A stretch of DNA of 64,000 nt from Mariprofundus sp. (GCA_021772775.1 JAJFLH010000027.1:87153-151152), one strand, 5' to 3'. Positions 20,735 through 30,216 are shown, counted from the first letter of the stretch. Translations and numbers: made by a program. The notes: generated from the sequence alone by a model not told the origin.

Positions 20735-20773
20735 AAGCCCTCGTCCGGCAACGATTTCGGTCGAGGGCTTTTT
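20735..20773 (+). terminator. Terminator after cbbS
   Basis: AAGCCCTCG (20735-20743) pairs with CGAGGGCTT (20762-20770) and runs into a TTTTT tract. It probably ends most cbbLS transcripts and lets a minor share continue into the cbbQO genes. Confidence 0.8.
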
Positions 20774-20866
20774 GATATAACGACATAGGAATAACTGACC
20801 TGTTCAGTATCTCCTCAAATTATTAGCAGGGTGCATGGTTTAAAACGCGCATCGAAATGGTGAATT

Positions 20867-21178
20867 ATGAGTAAATCCCAAACTTACGTTGGCATAGATA
20901 ATGAAATCAATGGCGGCATGACGGCTATTGGCAAGACGATTCGCGATGCATGGGTGTTTGGCTTGTTAAATGAGTCGGAAACATGCCTTGGCTGGAATGC
21001 AGGCATGGTGGATGTGTTGTTGGATAAGGTGAATCAGGAATGGGATAGATATGGCTGTATGGTGAGTAATCTTCCTCATGAACTGTTTGAGCGTCATCAA
21101 CGTATTCATGATAGCGCTTTTGTGAAAGCTCAGGCAGCAGGCTGGTCTGGCGCGTTTGAAGTTGAAGATGAAAACTAA
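20867..21178 (+). CDS. Small conserved-looking protein of the cbb cluster
   Basis: A 103-residue soluble protein without signal peptide or membrane segment, between cbbS and cbbQ on the same strand. The sequence reads as a real, compact domain: GIDNEINGGMTAIGKTIRDA, WVFGLLNESETCLGWNAG, then RHQRIHDSAFVKAQAAGW. I recall similar small proteins in RuBisCO clusters of other lithoautotrophs but cannot name a family. The position suggests a part in RuBisCO activation or assembly with CbbQ/CbbO; that is inference from context. Forty-five bases separate it from cbbQ. Confidence 0.7.
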   Translation: MSKSQTYVGIDNEINGGMTAIGKTIRDAWVFGLLNESETCLGWNAGMVDVLLDKVNQEWDRYGCMVSNLPHELFERHQRIHDSAFVKAQAAGWSGAFEVEDEN

Positions 21179-21223
21179 CAATAATCATTTTTTGGCAGTG
21201 AATAAAACGAAGAAGAGGTTGAT

Positions 21224-22045
21224 ATGTCGATAACTGAAAACATAGTAGATATTGAACAATATAAAATTGCTTCAGAGCCTTATTTTGAACCGGTTGCTAA
21301 TGAGGTGGAGCTTTATGAGTCTGCATACAGTGTTCGTATGCCTTTGATGATTAAAGGGCCTACTGGCTGTGGTAAATCCAGATTTGTTGAACACATGGCA
21401 TGGAAGCTTGGCAAGCCTCTGATTACGGTGGCGTGTAATGAAGATATGACAGCTTCTGACCTGGTGGGTCGTTTCTTGTTGGATAAAGATGGCACCAAAT
21501 GGCAGGACGGCCCCTTAACCACTGCAGCGCGTATGGGGGCGATCTGTTATCTGGATGAAGTGGTTGAAGCCAGGCAAGACACCACCGTAGTCATCCACCC
21601 GCTAACTGATCACCGCAGGACTCTTCCATTGGATAAGAGAGGTGAACTGGTGGAAGCGCATCCCGACTTTCAGCTGGTTATCTCGTATAACCCAGGTTAC
21701 CAGAGCCTGATGAAAGATCTGAAGCAATCGACAAAACAACGTTTTGGTGCGATGAATTTTGATTACCCTGAAGAAAAAACTGAAATCAGCATCGTTTCAA
21801 AAGAGTCAGGCGTGGATGCCAAAACTGCTGAAAAGCTGGTGCATATTGCGCATCGTGCGCGCAATCTAAAAGGGCACGGCCTGGATGAAGGCATCTCAAC
21901 CCGCCTGTTGGTCTACGCAGGCCAGTTAATCGGTAAAGGGGTTGATCCTCTGGCAGCCTGCACAATGACGATGGTGGATCCGTTAACGGATGATCCCGAT
22001 ATGATTGATACTTTGAATGCTGCGGTTGAAACATTTTTTGCTTAA
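21224..22045 (+). CDS. cbbQ: CbbQ, MoxR-type AAA+ RuBisCO activase
   Basis: CbbQ hexamers, acting with CbbO, remodel form I RuBisCO to release inhibitory sugar phosphates. The 273-residue protein has Walker A GPTGCGKS, Walker B AICYLDEVVEAR, sensor-1 LVISYNPGYQ and the C-terminal CbbQ helices (RARNLKGHGLDEGISTRLL). AGAGGTTGATATG gives a good ribosome site. It is followed 47 bases later by cbbO, the standard order. Confidence 0.97.
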   Translation: MSITENIVDIEQYKIASEPYFEPVANEVELYESAYSVRMPLMIKGPTGCGKSRFVEHMAWKLGKPLITVACNEDMTASDLVGRFLLDKDGTKWQDGPLTTAARMGAICYLDEVVEARQDTTVVIHPLTDHRRTLPLDKRGELVEAHPDFQLVISYNPGYQSLMKDLKQSTKQRFGAMNFDYPEEKTEISIVSKESGVDAKTAEKLVHIAHRARNLKGHGLDEGISTRLLVYAGQLIGKGVDPLAACTMTMVDPLTDDPDMIDTLNAAVETFFA

Positions 22046-22092
22046 CTGCTCATGTTTGTGGTTCCGCACTCTATCTATAACGGTGAACTGAT

Positions 22093-24432
22093 ATGTCTAT
22101 AAAACTCGAAGATTATGAGGCTTCATTAGAAGGTATCGTTCCTGAAATTCAGGACGTTTTGCAAGCTACGTTCCAGGAAGCTTCCCGCGTGATGTCACCT
22201 GCAGGTATGCAGACCTATCTGGATGGGGCAAAAAGTTTAGCCAATCTGGGCCGGGGCAACGATGTGGTTATCTCCTATCTGCAAGAAATGCCTTTGGTGG
22301 TGAAAGAGTGCGGTGAGGATGTTATTGAAGATTGCCTATCTGCAGCCATGAAGCTCTCTTCTATGACTTCAGGCGCTGTGGTTGCTTTATTGTTTAGCAG
22401 TATGCCGATTGCGGCGCGCAACCTGGGTGATGCAGAATTGTTTCGTGGTTATTTGACCTTGGTGCATCAACTGGCTTCTACTGCATCGCGTGGCATTCGT
22501 CCGATGCTTGGCCATATTGATGAACTGTTATCAAAACTTACGCTTAGTGGCTTACGTCGCTGGGCTAATTTTGGTGCGCAGGCCTACCGGCGTGATTATA
22601 ACAATTTAACGGCCTATTTTAATTTAGAGTCTGCAGACAGTCGTGCGATGCTGCAAAAAGAGCGCAGTGGTATTCTTTTTGTGAAGAGCCAACGAAAACT
22701 TAATTTTTATCTGCGTGCCTTATGGGGCAGGGATTTTTTCCTCAGGCCTACAGGTGCGGATTTTGCAGATTTTCGGCCATTTATTGAACATCGTATCTTA
22801 CATTTACCTGATGCTCTGGATGATGTTGGAGATGTTTCAGGATTGGAGGTTTATAGAGCAACAGCGGCGCATATGGCTGCGCATATGATCTACTCCAGTG
22901 CACCCATACCTGCTGAAGAGCTTAGTCCGGCCCAGATGTTTTTTATCGGTTTGTTAGAAGATGCACGTGTTGAATATAAAGCGATCCGTGAATTTCCAGG
23001 TTTGAAACGTTTATGGATATCCCTGATTGAGATACCACAAGAAGAGGCCCCTGAGCATCCTACGATGTCCATATTAGAGCACGTCGCCCTGATGCTTCTG
23101 GATGATACGGTTAGCATTGAGGATGCCGAGCTGGCTGCATTTGTGCAGCGTTTTTATGAACAGATCGAAGCTAGGCAGGATGATAATCAATTGAGCTGGC
23201 ATATGGGCTTGGAGCTGTTCAATATTTTTTCATCCCGCAAAGAGGTGCCCAGCTTGCGAATCCTGGAGCGCATTGCGATCCCTTATCGGGATGACAACCG
23301 TTATACATGGGTGTTTGAAGAGTTCTCCTGGGATGCTGAAACGGAATATGTGGCCAGCCAGCGTCAGCTGCGTAAACAGGTTAGTGTCATCGAGATGGCC
23401 AACGAAGTGGATTGCGAGCTGGCAGGTGATGATGCGCAGGAAATCTGGACTTGCTCTACTAATATGCGTCCATATGAAGATGATCTGACAGATGAGCAGA
23501 TCAGTTTCAATGATATGTGGGGCAAAGAACCAATTTCTGATCCATTTCACTATCAGGAATGGGATTATCAAACGCAGCTGCATCGCCCCGATTGGGTGAC
23601 CCTGTTTGAGCGCCGACAGCCGAGAGGTTTCGTAGAAGATATTCAAGCCATTATTGATGAATATCGGCCAATTGCACATCGCATTAAACAAATTATCGAC
23701 TTGTTAACACCGGCAGGCGTGCAACGGGAGCGCAACTTAGAAGATGGTGATGAAGTCGATGTGAATGCGGCTATCGATGCGATGGTTGCGATTCGGATGG
23801 GTCAGCAACCGAACCCGCGTATAACGATGCGTAATGTATTAAAAACCCGTGATCTGTCGGTGGTGGTGTTACTGGACTTGTCAGAGTCGACCAATGAGGT
23901 CATGCAAGGCTCAGACAAAACGGTTTTACAACTGACACTCGAAGCCAGTACATTGGTTGCTACAGCTATGGAGGGTATTGGCGATCCCTTTGCCATTCAT
24001 GGTTTTGCCTCTGATGGTCGGCATGATGTGCAGTACTACCGGTTCAAGGATTTCAATCAGCATTTTGATGATGACGTTAAAACCCGTCTGGCGGGAATGA
24101 AGGGGGGATTATCCACGCGAATGGGCTCTGCATTGCGTCATGCTGGTCATCACCTGGTCAAACAGCAGGAACGACGTAAACTTATACTTCTGGTTACCGA
24201 TGGTGAACCGGCAGACATTGATGAAAGAGATCCTCAATATTTGCGCCATGACACAAAAAAAGCGGTGGAAGAGCTACATACAAATGGCGTACAGACTTAT
24301 TGCCTGAGCCTTGATCCCAATGCCGACAGATATGTGAAACGCATATTCGGAGAAAATAATTATACGGTTATTGATCATGTAGATCGCTTGCCCGAGCAGC
24401 TTCCTGTGCTGTTTGCAAGTCTGACGGGGTGA
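22093..24432 (+). CDS. cbbO: CbbO, von Willebrand A protein partner of CbbQ
   Basis: CbbO binds the CbbQ hexamer and, through its C-terminal von Willebrand A domain, docks on RuBisCO so that the AAA+ ring can act. The 779-residue protein is helical over about residues 1-560, with a C-terminal vWA domain from about 585: MIDAS motif DLSES (about 594-598), a conserved Thr region and LVTDGEPAD (about 699). Length and position after cbbQ match the family. The stop is only 4 bases before the next small gene. Confidence 0.96.
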   Translation: MSIKLEDYEASLEGIVPEIQDVLQATFQEASRVMSPAGMQTYLDGAKSLANLGRGNDVVISYLQEMPLVVKECGEDVIEDCLSAAMKLSSMTSGAVVALLFSSMPIAARNLGDAELFRGYLTLVHQLASTASRGIRPMLGHIDELLSKLTLSGLRRWANFGAQAYRRDYNNLTAYFNLESADSRAMLQKERSGILFVKSQRKLNFYLRALWGRDFFLRPTGADFADFRPFIEHRILHLPDALDDVGDVSGLEVYRATAAHMAAHMIYSSAPIPAEELSPAQMFFIGLLEDARVEYKAIREFPGLKRLWISLIEIPQEEAPEHPTMSILEHVALMLLDDTVSIEDAELAAFVQRFYEQIEARQDDNQLSWHMGLELFNIFSSRKEVPSLRILERIAIPYRDDNRYTWVFEEFSWDAETEYVASQRQLRKQVSVIEMANEVDCELAGDDAQEIWTCSTNMRPYEDDLTDEQISFNDMWGKEPISDPFHYQEWDYQTQLHRPDWVTLFERRQPRGFVEDIQAIIDEYRPIAHRIKQIIDLLTPAGVQRERNLEDGDEVDVNAAIDAMVAIRMGQQPNPRITMRNVLKTRDLSVVVLLDLSESTNEVMQGSDKTVLQLTLEASTLVATAMEGIGDPFAIHGFASDGRHDVQYYRFKDFNQHFDDDVKTRLAGMKGGLSTRMGSALRHAGHHLVKQQERRKLILLVTDGEPADIDERDPQYLRHDTKKAVEELHTNGVQTYCLSLDPNADRYVKRIFGENNYTVIDHVDRLPEQLPVLFASLTG

Positions 24433-24436
24433 ATAT

Positions 24437-24808
24437 ATGAATAAACGCTATTCAAGTCTGATCTCTTATGGCGAAAAAGCTGATCAAATAGATGGGCTGT
24501 TGTATGGCCTGTGGAGGAATATATGGATGAAGAAGAGGAGGCCTCTTCGAATTCAGATTAATGGAAGTAGGAAGCTGACAGCCATACTATACAAGGATCA
24601 TTGGGTCGTTGTGGATTCAAAACAAAATGATTTACCTTTACTTGGCTGGGGAAAGTTTGAAGAAAAAGTAGAAAATAATTCACCAGTGAGCTGTAAATTA
24701 ATCTACTATCATTATATGGCCTATTCATGGGGGGGAGGTTTGAGAAATATGATTCTCAAAAGGTTGAAACGCGAATTTCGGGAAGAAAAAGTTCCATTTG
24801 TGCGCTAA
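24437..24808 (+). CDS. Small basic protein at the end of the cbb cluster
   Basis: A 123-residue soluble protein, basic (many Lys/Arg), starting 4 bases after the cbbO stop and therefore very likely translated with it. No signal peptide. Patterns: LLYGLWRNIW, RPLRIQINGSRKLTAILYKDHWVVVD, LPLLGWGKFEE. I do not recognise a family. A terminator follows directly, making it the last gene of the cbb transcription unit. Confidence 0.65.
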   Translation: MNKRYSSLISYGEKADQIDGLLYGLWRNIWMKKRRPLRIQINGSRKLTAILYKDHWVVVDSKQNDLPLLGWGKFEEKVENNSPVSCKLIYYHYMAYSWGGGLRNMILKRLKREFREEKVPFVR

Positions 24809-24815
24809 GATTAAA

Positions 24816-24851
24816 AAAAGGCCCGGCAAGCATAAGCTTGCCGGGCCTTTT
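24816..24851. terminator. Strong terminator ending the cbb cluster
   Basis: AAAAGGCCCGGCAAGC, loop ATAA, GCTTGCCGGGCCTTTT: a 16-bp nearly all-paired stem with A/T tracts on both sides, so it can work in both directions. Before the element inserted, it would also have terminated the leftward tRNA-fMet transcript whose remnant begins 7 bases on. Confidence 0.95.
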
Positions 24852-24857
24852 AATATT

Positions 24858-24902
24858 TGGTTGCGGGGGCTGGATTTGAACCAACGACCTTCGGGTTATG
24901 AG
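24858..24902 (-). pseudogene. Displaced 3' part of tRNA-fMet (attL)
   Basis: Forty-five bases identical to the 3' part (CCA end to anticodon loop) of the intact tRNA-fMet at 35623-35697; identity stops right after the anticodon loop, where element sequence begins. This is the original 3' end of the target tRNA, pushed away by integration. The 19-base core ACGACCTTCGGGTTATGAG (24884-24902) recurs at 35512-35530 in the rebuilt tRNA. Confidence 0.93.
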
Positions 24903-24970
24903 TGCCCTCAGACCCCTAGCAAATTAAGGGTTTTGCTCGCTAATCGTTGAAAAACAGTCCTTGTTAATCC

Positions 24971-25029
24971 CTGTCACACCCGTTGAAACCCTGTGCAACT
25001 CTTACCTACTGTGACAAGAATTGTGACAA
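24971..25029. repeat. Left integrase arm-type sites
   Basis: TGTGACAA occurs at 25010-25017 and 25022-25029, exactly 12 bases apart, with one inverted near-copy (CTGTCACACC) at 24971-24980. The same octamer in pairs with the same 12-base period appears at the other end of the element, which is how tyrosine-integrase arm sites are arranged. Confidence 0.7.
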
Positions 25030-25128
25030 AGAAAGCTGCGTTAAGCAACGCGCCGAAAACCCGAGGGTATAGCCAAAATAATCCAGTGTTAGTCTTGAAT
25101 TCCTGAAAAATATCGGTTACCTGAAAGT

Positions 25129-25407
25129 ATGCGTGTAGAAGTATTGAATAAAGAGCAACTGGCTGAGTTCTTGGGCGTGAGTGAAAAGACGATTCAGAAT
25201 CGGGTGACGGTCGGAGGCTTGCTTCCTCCAAGTTTCAAGCTACCGAATCACAGGGCGCGTTTATGGAGGAAATCAGATGTTGAGGCATGGGTAAATCAAC
25301 TAGCTGATGAGGCAATCAAAGAAGAGCAACGGCAGCAAGATAAGTTTCGGGAGATGAAGGGGGTTGTTAGAAGAGGGCGACCTCTTAAGCAGAGAATACA
25401 ATCCTGA
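25129..25407 (+). CDS. AlpA/excisionase-like DNA-binding protein
   Basis: A 92-residue protein with an N-terminal MerR-type helix-turn-helix of the AlpA/excisionase kind: LNKEQLAEFLGVSEKTIQNR, then GGLLPPSFKLPNHRARLWRK and SDVEAWV. The C-terminal 35 residues are basic and charged (RRGRPLKQR). In integrative elements such proteins bend DNA as recombination directionality factors or activate the integrase. Its place beside attL, with arm sites just upstream, fits excision control. Confidence 0.8.
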   Translation: MRVEVLNKEQLAEFLGVSEKTIQNRVTVGGLLPPSFKLPNHRARLWRKSDVEAWVNQLADEAIKEEQRQQDKFREMKGVVRRGRPLKQRIQS

Positions 25408-25554
25408 ACTTTATTAATTGTTCGTTTTCGGTAGTCAATTATGGACATTCGACTATCTGGGGGAGTACATTTAGATCATGTAAATGGGAGGGGCCAATCA
25501 TTCAACTTTCAAACCCTCAAGCATACACAAACCATCAAATAGAGGCCTGCCAGT

Positions 25555-28500
25555 ATGGGCTTGCCTGACATTAATTTTGAGAATATCCGCCCGTACGATG
25601 GAAGCCGTCACTCAGGTTTTGAGGAGCTGTGTTCTCAGCTGGCTTCTCTAGAGCCATCATCTGAATCTAAATTCTATCGCAAGGGTCGTGGAGCTGATGC
25701 AGGTGTTGAGTGCTACCTGCAACAGTCGGATGGTACTGAAGTTGGCTGGCAGGCTAAGTACCTTTTCACTTGGGATAGCAGCTTGGTTTCACAATTAGAT
25801 GAATCCATACGGACGGCGCTTAATAAACATCCGAAACTTGTTGAATACATTGTCTGCCTTCCATTTGATCTGTCCGACTCTCGAATAGAAGGGAGAAAAA
25901 CAGCTCGCGAGAAGTGGGAGGGCTGGTGCAAGAAATGGAAGAAATCGGCATCGGATGATGAAAGAGACCTCACGATTACCCTTTGGGGGAAGAGTGAACT
26001 GGCTGGTCGCTTGGCAAATAGCAATCCTGTATTTAGTGGCCGAGTTTTGTATTGGTTTGGTACCGAAGCCTTCACGTCAAACTGGTTTGTGGAGCAGTTT
26101 GAAAAGGCTCGTGCTGCTTTAGGCGCTCGTTACACGCCGGACACCAATGTTGAACTTCCTGTACGACAGGACTTTTTGGCATTCGCTCGAGACTCAGAAC
26201 TGCAGAAACAGATCGATCGATGGTACTTTCGTATAGCAGAAGATGGGCACTCTGCAGTCAAGGCAGTTAGTAGTTTGTCGACCGAAGATTTTCCGGATAT
26301 TCATTCGGATGCACTTGCTAAGTCGTTGTCCGAACTCTCAATTTTATTTGATACTGGACCAATAGAGCCTGATCAAGCATATCCATTGGATTCTTGGAAG
26401 CTTTGGGCCAACCAATATCGGAGCCTAGCCACTGATACACTGGATTGGGTGTATGGCTTGCCTGATTCTAATCAAGAGAGCCGAGTTACAGAGCCTAAAC
26501 GGTATGCGCAGCACATCCTCTACAAGCTCATAGATGGCTTGAGTAACATTGAGAATGCAGTTGAGTCTACGCGCTGGCAGCTGGCAAACCATCATGCTGT
26601 ACTTCTCATTGGCCCTGCGGGCATAGGTAAATCACACCTGTTAGCCGATGTGGTCGAGTCTCAAACCCACAATGAATACCCTGCGCTTCTTATACTTGGA
26701 AGCACCTTTGCAGATGGAGAGCCTTGGCGGCAAATACTAAACCAGCTAGATAGGCCTCCGACCGAACAGGTCAAACATTTTTTAGGTGGCTTGGATGCGG
26801 CAGCTCAGGCAGTAGGCACAAAAGCAATTATCTGTATTGACGCGCTAAACGAGCGCAACGGTATTGATATTTGGCCTCATCGGCTCGCGGCCTTTCTGAA
26901 AGATATAGAAGCCTTTCCTCATATTGGTGTGGTTCTATCCTGTCGATCAACCTATGTACCATATGTAATCCCTGACAGTTTGGGCGCTGATCAGCTCTTC
27001 CGTGTCGAACATGAAGGTTTCGGCGCAGAAGGGGGTGAAGCTGCGAAGGTTTACCTCGATAAGAGGGGGATCGTGCGTCCTGGAGCACCTAACCTAATTT
27101 CCGAGTTCGAAAACCCTCTGTTTCTGAAGACGTGCTGCGACTTCCTAGATAAGGAGGGTACTTCCGAATTGCCTCGAGGCCTGCGGGGAGTGTCATCGAT
27201 CTTTCGATTCTACAATGAGGCTATATCTCGTTCTTTAAACATGCGCATGAAGTTAGATCCAAATTTTGAGATTGTTCCAAAGGCAATCTCTGGGTTTGCG
27301 AATTGTCTGGCAAGTGCGGGTAATGGATATCTCAATAAAGAGCAGGCTGTGGCAGTTTTCGAGTCTATCCATCCATCTGGGGGGAGCCTAGAACAGAGCT
27401 TGCTATCGCAACTTGAGAGTGAGGGGCTACTGACTATAGAGCCGATCAGACAGAGCGACGGTTCACTTGTCGAGATGGTTCGGTTCACGTTTGAGCGTTT
27501 CAGTGATCATGAAATTGCTTCGCTCTTATTTCATGATAATCTGAAGAAAGACAATGTTTTTGAGTCGTTTCAACCAGGGGGCCTTCTCTACAATTTCGTG
27601 TTCGGTTCTGACAATTACGACCGTGCCGGCGTTATCGAGGCTATGGCTGTTCAGCTACCTGAACAGGCAGATGTTGAAATATTGGACGTTGGTGGGAAAG
27701 GAGAAACCTTATGGGTTGTAGAACAGGCATTTAAGGAAAGTCTGTTGTGGCGTGAGCAGTCAAAATTTACCAATCGGACGTTTGAGCTGGTGAAGAGTCT
27801 GTTGAGTCACAGCGAAATTTGTGACTTACTTATCTCTATCAGCTCCGAGCCTTTGAACGAGTTCAATGCGCGGTATGTGCATGATCATTTAATGAAGATG
27901 TCGATGCCAGAACGAGATGCATCATGGTCAGTTGACTTGGCAATGAATGGCTACGAGTCTCAAGTTGAGACACTCATTTCTTGGGCGCTGCATAACGGAC
28001 AAGAGCAAATCGACAAAGATCGTGCTCACTTGGCCGCAACCATGCTCACATGGTTCCTTGCTGCTACGCATCGCCCACTTCGCGATAAAGCCACGAAGGG
28101 GCTTGCATGCATCTTAAGTCGGAGACTTTCGCTGGCTGTTCGGCTTCTCAATGAATTTGCATCAGTTAACGACCCTTATGTTTTCGAACGGCTGCTTGCT
28201 GCCTGTTATGGCGCGGCGCTGCAGGGTTCTGAATATGGATTAAGAGAACTGGCTCAGACTGTTTTTGATTTGGTGTTTGCTGATGGTACTCCTCCTGCTG
28301 ATGCACTGTTACGAGATCATGCGCACGGTATCATCGAGTATGCGCTTTGGCGTGGTAAGCTTCCAGACACATTGGACATTAGCTTAACCAAACCACCTTA
28401 CTCTAGTCCTTGGCCTATAGAACATGTGCCTGATGAATTAATCGAGAGTTATACCGAGGTACATGAAAGCGGAAGCTTCCGAGATGCAATCGTGGGATCC

Positions 28501-30075
28501 ACTGTTAATGCTGGCGATTTTGCGGTCAAACTGATGGATCACATCGTCGATAACTGGAGTCCCTCGCCACTCGGGACAACACCACTTCCTAGTTCGCAGG
28601 CTATATGTGAGTCATGGGTAGAGGAATTCACACTCTCTGCTTCAAAAGAGCAGCTGGATGCGTTAACCGAATTTACTAGAGCATCAGAAGGAGCAAAAGG
28701 CCTCCAATCTTATGAGAAGACAGAGGAAACCAAAAGGTTGGAATCCGCCGAAACAGCTCTCAAGGCGGCGTTGAGTTTAGATCAGTGGGAAGAGTTTCGG
28801 GTTTATGCCAAAGATTTCATTCGGCACCTGTTATTCAGCGACTGGTATCAAGACCGGCCTGCTACCTTTAATGTGGCATGGTGTCGCCGATGGGTTTGCA
28901 TGCGTGCTCACGAATTTGGCTGGACAACAGAACTATTCCGCGAATTTGAGAAGCATTTCGTCAGGTATGGCCGACATGAGCACACAGTGGAACGAATAGG
29001 GAAGAAATATCAGTGGCTGGCACTTCGTGAGCTTCTGGCGCGCATGGCTGATAACCTTGCCTATGTTGGAGAGAGTTGGGAGCGAGCTGGTGAGGTGCCG
29101 GTATATCGTGGTGCTCGGCAGCTTGGCCTGCGCGATATTGACCCATCCCTTTTGACTCAAGAAACCCACTATGATGGGTGGGCAGAGTGGGGTGAAACAT
29201 GGTGGGTTCCTTTCAACCCTTTGCTACGTGCCGTAAGTCCACATGAGCGCCGTGCATGGCTGGAATCTGACAACGATATCATTAACGACGCATCACTGAT
29301 TGATTTGCGCAACCCGAAGACGGGCCGCAACTGGTTAGCCCTTTGGAGCTTCTCTGATTGGAAGAGCTGGGGCATGAGTGATGGAAGCAAGGAAATGCAA
29401 CGTGATACTTGGTTTAGGCTTAACTGTTATGTTGTTCATCGCACCGATCAAGTTTCTTTAATTGAAGCATTGAAAAATAAGGTGCTTATCGACTCTCACG
29501 CACTCCCATGCATTGACCTTCATCGAGAATTCTATTTGGGAGAATATCCATGGCATCCTGAGTTACAGGACGTTGGCCCGTGGAGCTTACCAACAGAGGA
29601 TTGGTGGGCTTCGGCTCCAGTGCCAACTCGCGCAACTGTGGCTAGCTACACATGTGAGCGCGGCGGTTATGACTACTCCATTGATCGTACCGTAAGCGTT
29701 AATATCCCCGCACCTTGGATGTCTGAAGCTATGGGGCTGCGCTTATCAAGTGGAAAGTCGCCAGTTTATGTTGATGATTCTGAGCAGCTCATATTTTACG
29801 ATCCTTCTGTTATTGAAGCAGGCCCAGCGGCAGCTCTAGTTGATCGAGATGCATTTCTGCAAATGCTAAGTCGAGAAAACTTGGCAGCGGTATGGGTGAT
29901 AGCTGGCGAAAAGGGGGCTTATGGCGGTCGTCGACATGAAAATGGGTTTGGAGGACGTGTGCTTCATACCGGGATTTATCAACTTGATGGAGAAGGTTTC
30001 TTGCAAATTTTCCACAAGGATTGGGAGCATCCAAGTGATGATCAGCTTAAGGAATTCTTGGCTGAAGAGGATTGA
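25555..30075 (+). CDS. Nuclease-STAND NTPase, Avs-like candidate antiphage protein
   Basis: A 1506-residue cytoplasmic protein. The N-terminal 190 residues look like a PD-(D/E)xK (Mrr/Cap4-like) nuclease: GRGADAGVECYL (Asp 48, Glu 52) and GWQAKYL (Gln 66, Lys 68). A STAND-type NTPase follows: Walker A GPAGIGKSHLL (353-363), Walker B IICIDALNERNG (the IDALNE form typical of STAND proteins) and VVLSCRSTY. From about residue 600 the protein is a long helical repeat-like region with Trp-rich end, suited to ligand sensing. This is the order of Avs antiviral proteins, in which phage protein binding triggers oligomerization and DNA cleavage. Which Avs class, and what it senses, I cannot tell. It is cargo of the tRNA-fMet element; ribosome site AGAGG is modest. 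Confidence 0.8.
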   Translation: MGLPDINFENIRPYDGSRHSGFEELCSQLASLEPSSESKFYRKGRGADAGVECYLQQSDGTEVGWQAKYLFTWDSSLVSQLDESIRTALNKHPKLVEYIVCLPFDLSDSRIEGRKTAREKWEGWCKKWKKSASDDERDLTITLWGKSELAGRLANSNPVFSGRVLYWFGTEAFTSNWFVEQFEKARAALGARYTPDTNVELPVRQDFLAFARDSELQKQIDRWYFRIAEDGHSAVKAVSSLSTEDFPDIHSDALAKSLSELSILFDTGPIEPDQAYPLDSWKLWANQYRSLATDTLDWVYGLPDSNQESRVTEPKRYAQHILYKLIDGLSNIENAVESTRWQLANHHAVLLIGPAGIGKSHLLADVVESQTHNEYPALLILGSTFADGEPWRQILNQLDRPPTEQVKHFLGGLDAAAQAVGTKAIICIDALNERNGIDIWPHRLAAFLKDIEAFPHIGVVLSCRSTYVPYVIPDSLGADQLFRVEHEGFGAEGGEAAKVYLDKRGIVRPGAPNLISEFENPLFLKTCCDFLDKEGTSELPRGLRGVSSIFRFYNEAISRSLNMRMKLDPNFEIVPKAISGFANCLASAGNGYLNKEQAVAVFESIHPSGGSLEQSLLSQLESEGLLTIEPIRQSDGSLVEMVRFTFERFSDHEIASLLFHDNLKKDNVFESFQPGGLLYNFVFGSDNYDRAGVIEAMAVQLPEQADVEILDVGGKGETLWVVEQAFKESLLWREQSKFTNRTFELVKSLLSHSEICDLLISISSEPLNEFNARYVHDHLMKMSMPERDASWSVDLAMNGYESQVETLISWALHNGQEQIDKDRAHLAATMLTWFLAATHRPLRDKATKGLACILSRRLSLAVRLLNEFASVNDPYVFERLLAACYGAALQGSEYGLRELAQTVFDLVFADGTPPADALLRDHAHGIIEYALWRGKLPDTLDISLTKPPYSSPWPIEHVPDELIESYTEVHESGSFRDAIVGSTVNAGDFAVKLMDHIVDNWSPSPLGTTPLPSSQAICESWVEEFTLSASKEQLDALTEFTRASEGAKGLQSYEKTEETKRLESAETALKAALSLDQWEEFRVYAKDFIRHLLFSDWYQDRPATFNVAWCRRWVCMRAHEFGWTTELFREFEKHFVRYGRHEHTVERIGKKYQWLALRELLARMADNLAYVGESWERAGEVPVYRGARQLGLRDIDPSLLTQETHYDGWAEWGETWWVPFNPLLRAVSPHERRAWLESDNDIINDASLIDLRNPKTGRNWLALWSFSDWKSWGMSDGSKEMQRDTWFRLNCYVVHRTDQVSLIEALKNKVLIDSHALPCIDLHREFYLGEYPWHPELQDVGPWSLPTEDWWASAPVPTRATVASYTCERGGYDYSIDRTVSVNIPAPWMSEAMGLRLSSGKSPVYVDDSEQLIFYDPSVIEAGPAAALVDRDAFLQMLSRENLAAVWVIAGEKGAYGGRRHENGFGGRVLHTGIYQLDGEGFLQIFHKDWEHPSDDQLKEFLAEED

Positions 30076-30154
30076 TACAAGAGTTTAAGAGGCGTAACAC
30101 TTATCTTCAGATAGTTGAAAGAGCTTAGTTTTTGAAAGCGGAAGCTTTGGGGTT

Positions 30155-30216
30155 CTAGGGGGCTATGCCCCTTAGCAGGTGGGATAAGTGGAGCTTATCC
30201 CTATCCTGCCCTCACC
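30155..30216 (+). other. Origin of transfer (oriT) with RP4/MOBP-type nic region
   Basis: A perfect inverted repeat GGGATAAG-TGGAG-CTTATCCC (30181-30201) is followed directly by CTATCCTG|CCCTC. TATCCTG|C is the nic consensus of MOBP relaxases, and the core CTATCCTGCCC is as I recall it in the RP4 nic region. The predicted nick is between 30208 and 30209. A second hairpin (CTAGGGGGC-TAT-GCCCCTTAG, 30155-30175) lies just before. Relaxase-like genes begin 80 bases downstream, the usual layout. Confidence 0.78.

Noticed and set aside
24858..24902. A third intact tRNA-fMet gene
   Set aside because: Only the 3' 45 bases are present; the sequence diverges right after the anticodon loop, so it is an attL remnant.
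25010..25029. CRP sites (TGTGA half sites) in the island ends
   Set aside because: The octamers are direct repeats 12 bases apart, not the TGTGA-N6-TCACA palindrome, and occur in matched pairs at both att ends.
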